Source: Candidatus Kapaibacterium sp. | Lineage (GTDB): Bacteria > Bacteroidota > Ignavibacteria > Kapaibacteriales > UBA4661 | Direction of reading: 5' to 3' | NCBI GenBank assembly: GCA_025455065.1 | Contig: JALONG010000005.1 | Span: 1 to 64,000, forward strand | Length of the DNA stretch: 64,000 nt | In this document: piece after piece, positions 35,796-44,690 of the stretch | Position numbering within the stretch: the stretch's first letter is position 1 | How the letters are laid out: each line of letters opens with the position of its first letter | Notes under the pieces: model-generated | The model's database searches: none | What the model was told of the DNA's origin: nothing | The model's input: only the letters and a program-made list of their open reading frames with translations | Position numbers and translations under genes: made by a program

Positions 35796-36947
35796 TCACA
35801 CAAGCAAGGCGTAAAGCAGGATTGCAACAAGAGAAAAGCGAATACCTTTGCGAATCGGTTTGGAATTACGTTGGAAATAATCCAGAATGTATGCGCTCAC
35901 GAGAGTAAATCCTACCACAGCCAGAGCGACAAATGCTCCTTCTGCAAGGGTTAAAGAGCGATACGCAGCCCCCCGCGCAATGCCGCCGAACCATGGTGTG
36001 CCGAAAAGTAAGATAAGATGCGCGGTGTAGATGTAGAGCGATTTTTTGCCCAAGCGCGAGTAGTATTCTTCAAAGCGGCGCGTGTAACGGTACAAATACG
36101 TCAAAGCGCCCATCGCAAGCAGCACACAGCCAATACGAATCATCGCAAAATGTGGGCTGGTTAAATAGTAATCATGCTGCGCATAGACGGTCAGAGGAAG
36201 GTATGTTCCCGCTATGCCCAGCACTAAAGCAAGCACACCAAACCCAAAGGCATAAAGCGGAAAGTGCTTCTCGCGCTCACTGGCAGGAATTTCCGCCAAA
36301 AGCGTTCCCACGCCAACACCAACGAACATATACGCCGAAAAAGGCAGAAGCGTAAAGAGAGAGCCGTGTTTGAAGGAAAAATATGCACCCAACCATTCCG
36401 GCAGTACAGCAAACCAATTCATCGTATCGGCAACGGGCGCGAAAAGGAGAATGACTGCGGCAATACCAAGCGACCAATAGGCAAATTCGCGGTTGTTTTT
36501 TGTAGCGTTCATCAAAACCATCGTTGCAATGAGCGTTACGCCTGACACGTGAAGGATATTGGTCTGGAAGAAAGCACGCCAGCCGTCCGGCGGAACAAAG
36601 GGTAAATCAAAAATGCGATTTGCGGGAAAGACGAGTAAATACCCGATAGCAACAAGAATAAAGCCCCATTCTATGCGCTTTTGAAAGATTTTTGCTGGGA
36701 TATTGCCGTTTTCATCACGTTTGGTAGCAAAGACTTGGACTGCACCGGAAATAATCAAAAACGTAGGTGCAGTTAGCCCTCGAAGGAAATGCCAGATGTT
36801 CCAAGGAAATTCGGCAAGATTCAAGAACTGTGATGAAACCATCGCATCGAGCGTATGCCCCTGCATCATCATGACCATTGCGACAAGGCGAACAAGGTCA
36901 AGAATATAGAAACGTTGTGGTTTGGTGCTGTTGGAATTGGTGAACAT
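35796..36947 (-). CDS. Multi-spanning membrane acyltransferase (DUF1624/acyltransferase-3-like)
   Basis: A 383-residue integral membrane protein with about ten hydrophobic segments. The N-terminal helix reads RFYILDLVRLVAMVMMMQGHTLDAM, with the R-x-x-D/H pattern of the heparan-alpha-glucosaminide N-acetyltransferase / OpgC / acyltransferase-3 superfamily, followed by FLRGLTAPTFLIISGA. Such proteins carry acyl groups across the membrane onto surface glycans. The substrate is unknown. The start is at MFTNSNSTKPQ; the 30 upstream codons of the open frame are not membrane-protein-like and lack homology. A terminator-like hairpin follows the gene. Confidence 0.75.
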   Translation of the reverse strand: MFTNSNSTKPQRFYILDLVRLVAMVMMMQGHTLDAMVSSQFLNLAEFPWNIWHFLRGLTAPTFLIISGAVQVFATKRDENGNIPAKIFQKRIEWGFILVAIGYLLVFPANRIFDLPFVPPDGWRAFFQTNILHVSGVTLIATMVLMNATKNNREFAYWSLGIAAVILLFAPVADTMNWFAVLPEWLGAYFSFKHGSLFTLLPFSAYMFVGVGVGTLLAEIPASEREKHFPLYAFGFGVLALVLGIAGTYLPLTVYAQHDYYLTSPHFAMIRIGCVLLAMGALTYLYRYTRRFEEYYSRLGKKSLYIYTAHLILLFGTPWFGGIARGAAYRSLTLAEGAFVALAVVGFTLVSAYILDYFQRNSKPIRKGIRFSLVAILLYALLV

Positions 36948-37298
36948 TGCAGCAAAAAAGAGAAAACGCAAAGTGAAAATGTAGCAATAATGACGTGATA
37001 CGACTTTACAAAATTGTGCCAAACTTTCTGCATCCACAATGTATAAACGGTTAATTTTTATTCATTTTTCGTGATGAAACGGAGGCACTTGACCGAAAAT
37101 TTTCACAGAAGCAGTGATATATTCGAGAAAAATATTCACCAAGTTCGTAATCAACGTTTGTTTAATCACAAATTAAGTGCTAGATTCAGATTCTGGTTTT
37201 ACGCATATACAGTTGCATATCAGAATTTGTCGTTCGCTAGTGTTCTTGAATAAGTACGCAATTTCGGCACGGTAAAGGTTACCAAAGGTTGCCCGGTT
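36948..37298. other. Divergent intergenic region
   Basis: This A+T-rich 351-base gap separates the minus-strand acyltransferase from the plus-strand PAS kinase. Short frames exist (one of 60 codons at 37071) but show no protein-like composition. No clear TTTG/TAnnTTTG promoter pair is visible for either gene. Confidence 0.5.
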
Positions 37299-39197
37299 AT
37301 GGCTAAAAAAGCATCTCCATCCGCTACAACCCAAACATCCACAGCAGTTGCTCCAAAGCGCTCTAAAGCAAAGAGTGATATATCGAAGCATACTGCCTTG
37401 ACATCCACACAAGCGCCCATTAGTGAGAATTTGAGCGCAGAGGAGCGTATTGCCCTTTTAGAACAACGCCTTGCAGATGAAATAACTCGGCGTACCGACT
37501 TGGAATCACGCTTGCAACGCTCAACACGCGAGTTTGAGTATCTTTTGCAACAGCGCACCGAGCTTCTACAAGAACTTGTCATGCAACTTCAAACCGAAAT
37601 TGGTCAGCGTGATTCGGTCGAAGTGCAACTGCGGAAGCGTACCGATGTGATGCACGATTTTATCAAGCAACTTGAACAAGAGATGGAGGAACGACGGGAC
37701 GCTGAAGCGAGTTTACGCCTGAGTGAGGAGCGTTTTCGGAATGTTATTGAAAAATCTCCTGTCGGCATTTGCATTACGAACAGCGAAAGCGTTTTTGAAT
37801 ATGTGAACCCCGCCTATTGCGCTCTGTTTGGCTATGAAGCACACGAACTCAAGGGCAAACCCTTTACAATTCTCTTTAGTAAGGAAGAGACAGAAGCTGC
37901 ACAAACGCTGTATCGCCGTATTTTTGAAGGTAAGACGGAAATGCGCGGCGAGCGCACCTTACAAACGAAACAAGGGCAGCCAATCACGGTTTTAACGGAC
38001 TCCGTGCATAGTGATAGCGGCGAAGGTGGCGAAAAAGGAAAACAACTTCTGGTGTTTGTGTTGGACATTACACGCCGCAAACAAGCAGAAGATATGCTGC
38101 GCAGAGCAAAAGTGATTATTGACAAAAGCCCTGCGGTGATTTATCAGTTTGCGCTCAAACCGAACTACCCACTTGAATTTGTTAGCGATAATATCAAACA
38201 ATTCGGCTTCAGCGCGGGTGATTTTACCTCCGGTGCAATCTCGTTTTTACATCATGTTCATCCCGATGACCGTGAAAAAGTGTTCGACAGTTTTCGGCAT
38301 TTATCCAAGACCAAGTCGGAACATTTACGCCGCGAATATCGTCTTATTACTGCCAAAGGGCGCACCGCATGGGTGGAAGATAATCTTATGGCGGTTTATG
38401 ACAATAACGGAACAGTTATTGCCTATCAGGGTGTTTTGCTTGATATAGATGAGCGTCGTCGTGCGGAAGAAGAAATCAACAAAGCCTTATTGAAAGAAAA
38501 AGAACTTATCGAACTTAAAACCCGCTTTGTTACTATTGCCTCGCATGAGTTCCGTACACCACTTACATCTATTTTGCTTTCGGTCGGCATTTTGCGTGAT
38601 TTTGGTCATATGCTTACCGAAGAAGAACGTACCGAAAGTCTGGCGAGAATTAGCAACGGCGTTCACCATATGACCGGATTGCTGGATGATTTGCTTATGT
38701 TCGGCAGAGCTGAAGCCGGTGATATTCGCCCGAAAAAATCACCACTGAAAATACGCTCTTGGTGCGCTGATTTTGCCGCACAAGTGCAAGAGCGTTACGG
38801 CAAAAAACACACACTGCTCTACGCTCCACCGACCCGTGAACAAGAGTTCGTCGTGGATGAAGGAATGATGCGGCAAATACTGGAACATCTGCTTTCCAAT
38901 GCCGATAAATTCTCACCCGAAGGTGCACCGATTTATTTCAATGTGAATCTGGACGATGAAAAAATCATTATCAACGTGCAAGATAGCGGTATTGGTATTC
39001 CCAAAGAAGATTTACCACGCATTTTTGAGCCGTTTCATCGCGGAACGAATATCGGTAACATCGGTGGAACAGGCATGGGACTCGCTATTGTACAGAAAAT
39101 GGTCGTGTTCCTACATGGAGATATTGTTGTACAAAGCGATATTGGCAAAGGCACGACGTTTACCGTAACATTGCCTTTGACAAGACACCAAGTCTAA
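37299..39197 (+). CDS. PAS-domain sensor histidine kinase
   Basis: A 632-residue soluble histidine kinase. After a Ser/Thr/Lys-rich leader there is a coiled coil (about residues 45-135), then PAS 1 (about 140-265; NVIEKSPVGICITNSESVFEYVNPAYCALFGY) and PAS 2 of the PAS_3 type (about 275-385; HHVHPDDREKVFDSF, WVEDNLMAVYDNNG). HisKA has phospho-acceptor H416 in TIASHEFRTPLTSILL; HATPase has N-box LLSNADKFSPEG, G1 DSGIGIPKEDLPRIFEPFHR and G2 GTGMGLAIVQKM. The nearby CheY-like regulator 135 bases downstream is its probable partner. The signal (redox, ligand or light) is not evident. Confidence 0.93.
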   Translation: MAKKASPSATTQTSTAVAPKRSKAKSDISKHTALTSTQAPISENLSAEERIALLEQRLADEITRRTDLESRLQRSTREFEYLLQQRTELLQELVMQLQTEIGQRDSVEVQLRKRTDVMHDFIKQLEQEMEERRDAEASLRLSEERFRNVIEKSPVGICITNSESVFEYVNPAYCALFGYEAHELKGKPFTILFSKEETEAAQTLYRRIFEGKTEMRGERTLQTKQGQPITVLTDSVHSDSGEGGEKGKQLLVFVLDITRRKQAEDMLRRAKVIIDKSPAVIYQFALKPNYPLEFVSDNIKQFGFSAGDFTSGAISFLHHVHPDDREKVFDSFRHLSKTKSEHLRREYRLITAKGRTAWVEDNLMAVYDNNGTVIAYQGVLLDIDERRRAEEEINKALLKEKELIELKTRFVTIASHEFRTPLTSILLSVGILRDFGHMLTEEERTESLARISNGVHHMTGLLDDLLMFGRAEAGDIRPKKSPLKIRSWCADFAAQVQERYGKKHTLLYAPPTREQEFVVDEGMMRQILEHLLSNADKFSPEGAPIYFNVNLDDEKIIINVQDSGIGIPKEDLPRIFEPFHRGTNIGNIGGTGMGLAIVQKMVVFLHGDIVVQSDIGKGTTFTVTLPLTRHQV

Positions 39198-39332
39198 GAA
39201 TAACCGGATTCTATTTGCAACAGAATTTTTTGTACAAAATTATTGCACAAATCCTGTAGATTCGTTTGGACAGGTACATAAGGACTGTTAATTTTACGTG
39301 TTTTCCTACTTACGTTACATTTATCAAGTTTT

Positions 39333-39704
39333 ATGAAGAAAATTCTCGTTATTGAGGATGATGAATCCATCCGCCGCAGTGTCGGAATGATGCTCCGTAT
39401 CTCAGGTTTTGAGGCTTTTTACGCAGAAAACGGTTCTATCGGTTTGCAAATGGCAACCCAAAGTATGCCTGATGTCATCATCTGTGATATTGCGATGCCC
39501 GTGATGGATGGCTACGGCTTTATTCAAGAACTCCGTAAAAATCCTGCTACGACGAAAATTCCCGTCGTATTTCTGACGGCAAAAGCATCGGAAGAAGATG
39601 TTGCTAAAGGCAAAGCACTCGGCGCAAATGCGTATCTTACAAAGCCAATTTGGCCCGCAGATTTGCTGAAAATTGTACAAGAGCAGCTTGGTCAAAGCAC
39701 CTAA
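39333..39704 (+). CDS. Single-domain CheY-like response regulator
   Basis: A stand-alone receiver domain of 123 residues with all expected residues: acidic pair D9/D10, phospho-acceptor D52 (ICDIAMP), T82 and K104 (LTKPIWP). No output domain is present, so it must act by protein-protein contact or as a relay to another kinase or phosphotransfer protein. It follows the PAS kinase by 135 bases on the same strand and is its likely target. It is not obviously part of a chemotaxis cluster, since no che or flagellar genes are in the window. Confidence 0.92.
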   Translation: MKKILVIEDDESIRRSVGMMLRISGFEAFYAENGSIGLQMATQSMPDVIICDIAMPVMDGYGFIQELRKNPATTKIPVVFLTAKASEEDVAKGKALGANAYLTKPIWPADLLKIVQEQLGQST

Positions 39705-39958
39705 ACCTTGCCCGTAAGCAATAGCCCCATAATTGCATACACTAATTTTCGCCGACAAGCGTTTCATTGCTTTGTGAAACGCCTGTTGCGTCATCACATC
39801 CGTACTGTTTTGTTTAATGTTGTATGCCTCACTGTAGCTATTGCTTTTTTGATTTTCAAATAGTTGATATGCAAACAGTTGATACAGCAATTTGAAACAG
39901 TTCCACCGAATAATTCGATGAAGTTTACTTTCACATTTTTTCCACACGAGGTTTTTCC

Positions 39959-42259
39959 ATGTCCCACAAAATTCGCCGTGTTGCCGTTATCGGCTCAGGC
40001 ACAATGGGTGCTGCAATCGCTGCACACGTCGCAAATGCCGGTATTCCGGTATTGATGCTGGATATTCCCGCGAAAGAAGGCAATGACCGCAATGCAATCG
40101 GCAAAGCAGGTTTGGAACGCGCTACCAAAGCAAAACCCGCTTCCTTTATGAGCAAAGACCGTGTGCGCCTTATTTCCGTTGGCAACACTGAAGACGACAT
40201 CGCTAAACTTGCAGAGGTTGATTGGGTGGTTGAAGCAGTTTTGGAAGATTTGACGATTAAGCGCCAACTGTGGGAAAAAGTTGATAAGCACATCTCGCCA
40301 ACAGCTATCATTAGTTCTAACTCAAGCGGTATTCCCATGCACCTCCAAATGGAAGGGCGCTCCGAATCTTTCCGCAAGCGTTTTATCGGTGCGCACTTTT
40401 TTACGCCGCCTCGTTATATGCACCTTTTGGAGCTTATTCCCACTAAAGAAACCGCACCCGAAGTTATTGAAGAATTGAAATTTTTCGGCGACCACGTGCT
40501 TGGCAAAGGTATCGTTATTGCGAACGACGTGCCGGGCTTTGTAGCGAACCGTGTGGGCGTATATTCGCTGGTTAAAGCGATGAACATTATGATTGAAATG
40601 GGCTTGAAGCAAGATGTGGTGGATGTTCTAACGGGTCCGATTTTGGGACGTGCTTCCAGCGCTACCTTCCGCACCGCGGATTTGAGCGGTATTGACATCA
40701 TTTACCACGTCACCAAAGGCTTGAAAGATTCGACAGGCGAAGACTTTGAAATTCCGGCAATCGTAAGCAAAATGCTCGAAGCAAAACTGCTCGGAGAAAA
40801 GACCAAATCAGGCTTTTACAAAGCCACCCGCGACGAAAAGGGCAAACGCAAAATTCTTGCGCTGAATTTCGACACACTTGAATACGAAGACAGGGGCAAA
40901 ACAAAAATTGCCGACTTAGAAAAAGTCAAAGAGAAACCGCTTGCAGACCGCATCAAAGCTGCTTTTGCGATGCAAGACACCAATGGCGAATTTATCCGCC
41001 GCACAACTTTTGAAATGATTCATTACGCAGCAAGCAAAGTCGGCGTTGTGGCAAATTCTTACATCGAAATTGACAACGGCTTGTGCTGGGGCTTCGGCTG
41101 GGAATGTGGACCATTTGAGACCTGCGATATTCTGGGCTTGGATACAGTGATTGCGGGTATTAAGGCGCTTGGTAAGGATGTTCCGGCAATTTTGGACGAA
41201 TATGCAAGCAAAGGACTAAAATTCTACCCTGAAGACAAACCTATGCCGCGTCCGCAAGGTGTGGTGCATATTCCCGATGTGCGCAAAGATGCAAAGAAAA
41301 TTATCAAAGGGCTGGACAATGCCAGCATTTTAGACATCGGCGACGGTGTGTTGTTGCTGGAAAAACATACCAAGATGAACGTTCTGACGCAAGACGTTAC
41401 GACACTCATGGAATTTGCGGCAGAATATATTCCTAAAAACGGCTACGCAGGGCTTGTCATTGGTAATCAAGGTGATAATTTCTGTGCCGGCGCGAATGTT
41501 TTGGTTATGGCGATGGGAGCGCAAGCGGGACAGTTCGATGCTATTGATGCTGAAATGATTCGCTTCCAAACCGCTATTCGTGCCTTGCGCTATGCGCCTT
41601 TCCCAATCGTTTCCGCACCGTTTAACATGGCTTTAGGTGGCGGCGTAGAAATTACGATGCTTGCCGACGACCGCGTAGCAAGTGCAGAAACCTACATGGG
41701 CTTAGTCGAAGCAGGTGTAGGCTTGATTCCTGCCGGAGGCGGTTGCACGGAACTTCTCTGGCGTTTCAACCAACAACTCCACCCCGACGCAGACCCGTTT
41801 GAATCCGTCAAACGCGCATTCCAGCTTATTTCGATGGCAAAAGTTTCTACTTCAGCGTATGAAGCACAGGAACTTGGTTTGCTCTTGCCGACGGACATTA
41901 TCACCATGAACCGTCAGCGCGTTATTGCCGATGCAAAGCGCCGTGTGCTGGAACTTGCCGTTGATTATGTCGCCCCGCTACCGCGTCGCATCAAGGTTTT
42001 GGGCGAAGCGGCTTATGCGAACTTGTCTATGGCTATTTGGGGTATGCGGGAGGCAAACTATATCAGCGATTATGATATGCACCTCGCAAAGCAGCTTGCA
42101 CGTGTGCTTTCCGGCGGCACACAAAACTTTGCGACCGAAGTCAGCGAAGAATATATGCACGATTTGGAGCGCGAAGTTTTTGTGGATCTTTGGAAACAAC
42201 CCAAAACACAAGAGCGCGTTATGGCGATGCTGACAACAGGAAAGCCGCTTCGTAACTAG
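39959..42259 (+). CDS. 3-hydroxyacyl-CoA dehydrogenase / enoyl-CoA hydratase fusion (FadN type)
   Basis: Bifunctional fatty-acid beta-oxidation enzyme of 766 residues. The order is dehydrogenase first (NAD-binding VAVIGSGTMGAAIAAHVANAGIP at residues 7-29) and hydratase/isomerase last (residues about 490-700; VIGNQGDNFCAGANVLVMAMG, EAGVGLIPAGGGCTELLW), the FadN arrangement, opposite to FadB/FadJ. The hydratase glutamate of EAGVGLIPAGGG is present. It would work with an acyl-CoA dehydrogenase and thiolase not seen here. It converges with isocitrate lyase, so acetyl-CoA made by beta-oxidation could feed the glyoxylate shunt, and the genes share a terminator-like hairpin. The 254-base gap upstream contains a short near-direct repeat AGTTGATA. 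Confidence 0.93.
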   Translation: MSHKIRRVAVIGSGTMGAAIAAHVANAGIPVLMLDIPAKEGNDRNAIGKAGLERATKAKPASFMSKDRVRLISVGNTEDDIAKLAEVDWVVEAVLEDLTIKRQLWEKVDKHISPTAIISSNSSGIPMHLQMEGRSESFRKRFIGAHFFTPPRYMHLLELIPTKETAPEVIEELKFFGDHVLGKGIVIANDVPGFVANRVGVYSLVKAMNIMIEMGLKQDVVDVLTGPILGRASSATFRTADLSGIDIIYHVTKGLKDSTGEDFEIPAIVSKMLEAKLLGEKTKSGFYKATRDEKGKRKILALNFDTLEYEDRGKTKIADLEKVKEKPLADRIKAAFAMQDTNGEFIRRTTFEMIHYAASKVGVVANSYIEIDNGLCWGFGWECGPFETCDILGLDTVIAGIKALGKDVPAILDEYASKGLKFYPEDKPMPRPQGVVHIPDVRKDAKKIIKGLDNASILDIGDGVLLLEKHTKMNVLTQDVTTLMEFAAEYIPKNGYAGLVIGNQGDNFCAGANVLVMAMGAQAGQFDAIDAEMIRFQTAIRALRYAPFPIVSAPFNMALGGGVEITMLADDRVASAETYMGLVEAGVGLIPAGGGCTELLWRFNQQLHPDADPFESVKRAFQLISMAKVSTSAYEAQELGLLLPTDIITMNRQRVIADAKRRVLELAVDYVAPLPRRIKVLGEAAYANLSMAIWGMREANYISDYDMHLAKQLARVLSGGTQNFATEVSEEYMHDLEREVFVDLWKQPKTQERVMAMLTTGKPLRN

Positions 42260-42291
42260 GATTACGACAAGTTGAACAAACGGTCAATTAC

Positions 42292-42330
42292 GCAGCGAGG
42301 CTGGAATCACGGTGATTCCAGCCTCGCTGC
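42292..42330. terminator. Long hairpin shared by FadN-type and aceA genes
   Basis: A perfect 18-bp stem (42292-42309 with 42313-42330) with a three-base loop, G+C-rich, lies between the convergent FadN-type and aceA stops. It is followed by ATTTT on the plus strand. A shared bidirectional terminator is the simplest reading. Confidence 0.75.
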
Positions 42331-42371
42331 ATTTTGATACGTTCTGTCGCTTTTCAAGTATTTTCCAACAA

Positions 42372-43649
42372 TTAGGTCTCAATGTGGAATTGCTGACGCT
42401 CTGTCGAACCCGAAAGCGCGGTTGTCGAAGATTGTCCGGCGCTGATGGTTTCGGCAATCAAATCGAAATAGCCCGTGCCAACTTCGCGTTGGTGTTTGAC
42501 TGCTGTGTAACCGCGTGATTCCGCCGCAAATTCTGCTTCTTGCAATTCCGAATATGCTGCCATGCCTCTGTCGCGGTAGCCGCTTGCAAGGTTGAACATT
42601 GAAAAATTCAGCGCGTGGAATCCTGCCAATGTTACAAATTGGAACTTGTAACCCATTGCGCCTAATTCGCGCTGGAATACGGCAATTTCACTTGGTGTAA
42701 GGTTGCGCTTCCAATTAAACGACGGCGAACAGTTGTATGCCAGCATTTTGCCCGGAAACTGCGCGTGGACTGCCTCGGCGAACTTTTTCGCTTCCTGCAT
42801 ATCGGGCGTTGCCGTTTCGCACCACAGCACATCGGCATAAGGACCATAGCTGATGGCGCGGGCAATCGCAGCGTCAATGCCGGGTTTCAAACGATAAAAG
42901 CCTTCGATTGTGCGCTCACCCGTGCAGAAAGCTTTGTCGCGGTCATCAACATCGCTTGTGAGCAAGTCTGCCGCATTCGCATCGGTGCGAGCGATAAGCA
43001 CCGTCGGTACGCTGCTCATATCTGCTGCCAGACGTGCCGCAGTCAAGGTGCGAATAAAATGCGATGTGGGAATAAGCACTTTGCCGCCCAAGTGACCGCA
43101 TTTTTTCTCCGATGCAAGTTGGTCTTCAAAATGCACAGCACCCGCACCAGCTTCAATCATCAATTTCATCAATTCAAACGCATTGAGCGGACCACCGAAA
43201 CCCGCTTCTGCGTCTGCAACAATCGGTGCCATCCAATGCGTTGAAGTATCACCTTCAGAGTAAGCAATTTGGTCAGCACGGCGGAGTGCGTTATTGATAC
43301 GCCGCACCACATCGGGAACACTGTTTGCAGGATAAAGACTTTGGTCGGGGTACATCTGTCCGCCCATGTTGGCATCGGCAGCGACTTGCCAGCCCGAAAG
43401 ATATATTGCTTTCAAGCCTGCTTTGACCATCTGCATTGCTTGATTGCCCGACAATGCTCCCAAAGCGTGTACATAATCTTCGGTGGTCATCAGTTCCCAA
43501 AGGCGCTTCGCGCCTTGTTCCGCGAGTGAATATTGAATTTCTACCGTTCCGCGCAATTTTACGACATCCTCTGCCGAATAGTTACGAACAATCCCTTTCC
43601 AGCGTGGGTGCGTATGCCATTCCTGCGCAAGTTGCTGTGCTGTTTTCAT
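42372..43649 (-). CDS. aceA: Isocitrate lyase
   Basis: Splits isocitrate to succinate and glyoxylate in the glyoxylate shunt, which allows growth on acetate or fatty acids. The 425-residue length is normal for the short bacterial class. The catalytic signature KKCGHLGGK is at residues 182-190 with active-site Cys184; Mg-binding acidic residues are in the region [13 protein letters not shown] and the CSPSFNW stretch is present. A strong GGAGGAG lies 5 bases before the ATG. No malate synthase gene is in the window, so completion of the shunt must rely on a distant gene. The long A+T-rich gap upstream suggests complex control. Confidence 0.96.
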   Translation of the reverse strand: MKTAQQLAQEWHTHPRWKGIVRNYSAEDVVKLRGTVEIQYSLAEQGAKRLWELMTTEDYVHALGALSGNQAMQMVKAGLKAIYLSGWQVAADANMGGQMYPDQSLYPANSVPDVVRRINNALRRADQIAYSEGDTSTHWMAPIVADAEAGFGGPLNAFELMKLMIEAGAGAVHFEDQLASEKKCGHLGGKVLIPTSHFIRTLTAARLAADMSSVPTVLIARTDANAADLLTSDVDDRDKAFCTGERTIEGFYRLKPGIDAAIARAISYGPYADVLWCETATPDMQEAKKFAEAVHAQFPGKMLAYNCSPSFNWKRNLTPSEIAVFQRELGAMGYKFQFVTLAGFHALNFSMFNLASGYRDRGMAAYSELQEAEFAAESRGYTAVKHQREVGTGYFDLIAETISAGQSSTTALSGSTERQQFHIET

Positions 43650-44330
43650 AATACTCCTCCGACGTGATAGAAAAAAGTGGTGTAAATAGAATTGTGAATG
43701 TTCACCAAACTTTTTGCACTTGTCTTAGTATGATGGGTAAGCAATGTTGGGAATGGCTGTCTTGATTTTGATTCAGCATCAAGTGTATAAAACCGCAAAT
43801 TTCATACATTTTTATCTTTAATTACTCACACACAATTCCTCATTCCGTTTGCTTATTATCATTCAACGACTTGATGTCGCTCAAATGCAAATTGCTTCTG
43901 GTAAAATAAGAAAAAAGAATATTCTTCAAAAGCGAAAATTTACTCTAAGCGAAATTTTTTTATTTTTTCGCTGTTGATATATCAACTATTTTTTCGAGAA
44001 CGGCTCGAAAGTTATTATTAGAGATTTTTAGTACCTAACGCTTTCTTCTATTGGTAGCTTGAGACTTCTTGTCTGTGAGGTTTTGTGCGGGTTTCACTGA
44101 CAAGAAGTCTCAATCTACCGAAGCCTGTTTTTTTTGTAACAGTAATAGAGAGGGCGTAAAATCTACATTTGTAAAAAAGCGTTAGGAACTAAAAAAGCGA
44201 CGCAAAAAGAAAAGATGCGTATTTCTGGAGCCTTAGAACCATCAATCAATGAAAAAACGATACGGACGAAAAAATCTCTCTATCAAGAGCCGAATTGCGT
44301 ATATTTGCTGAAAGATAACGATTTTTCGGG
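43650..44330. other. Long intergenic region upstream of aceA
   Basis: A 681-base gap with no credible gene, markedly A+T-rich. It contains a perfect 14-bp palindrome GTTGATATATCAAC at 43973-43986, a hairpin AGCGAAA...TTTCGCT at 43948-43972 immediately beside it, and the nested inverted-repeat element at 44025-44195. TATATTTG at 44300-44307 is a possible -7 element for the small downstream gene, without a clear -33 box. Confidence 0.6.
44025..44195. repeat. Nested inverted-repeat (MITE-like) element
   Basis: Outer arms 44025-44047 and 44173-44195 are reverse complements at 21 of 23 positions. A second inverted repeat lies inside: 44053-44073 with 44099-44119, 20 of 21 matching. The inner arm contains CTTCTTGTCTGTG, close to TTCTTGTCTGTG in the element at 9175, suggesting that both belong to one repeat superfamily. 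No coding capacity. Confidence 0.75.
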
Positions 44331-44603
44331 ATGAATTTGACTAATACAATGGAGATTACCGAGTTATTCGCATTTATTTCGTTTTCCGTCGGATTGCCGA
44401 CCGTTATTGCAGCATGGGCGCTGGGAAAGCGCTATTTGAACATTATTGAGCGGCGAACGGAAATTCAACAACAAGAACTCGCCGTTACAGAGCGGCGCTT
44501 GATTTTGGAAGAACGTGAGCGCGAGTTGGAAATGTATAAATTGGAATTAGAAATTCGTCAGTTGGAAAAAAATTCCGGTGAGCAGTCCAAATTGCCGGAA
44601 TAA
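44331..44603 (+). CDS. Small membrane protein with coiled-coil tail (PspB-like architecture)
   Basis: A 90-residue protein: one hydrophobic helix (about residues 12-32, FAFISFSVGLPTVIAAWALG) followed by a highly charged coiled coil rich in Glu, Arg and Leu to the C-terminus. This layout resembles PspB of the phage-shock system and other small bitopic membrane proteins, but sequence identity to PspB is not apparent. It starts 87 bases upstream of a sigma-54-dependent regulator, a relationship reminiscent of pspF/pspB. The family is not recognised and a function cannot be assigned. Confidence 0.65.
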   Translation: MNLTNTMEITELFAFISFSVGLPTVIAAWALGKRYLNIIERRTEIQQQELAVTERRLILEERERELEMYKLELEIRQLEKNSGEQSKLPE

Positions 44604-44690
44604 ACTACGTTGGTACAGTGTGAATTTACCTTAACTTAGGTTTACCCTGTTTCTACCATTATCATCATTAGGTTGCTTCCACCAAAAATT

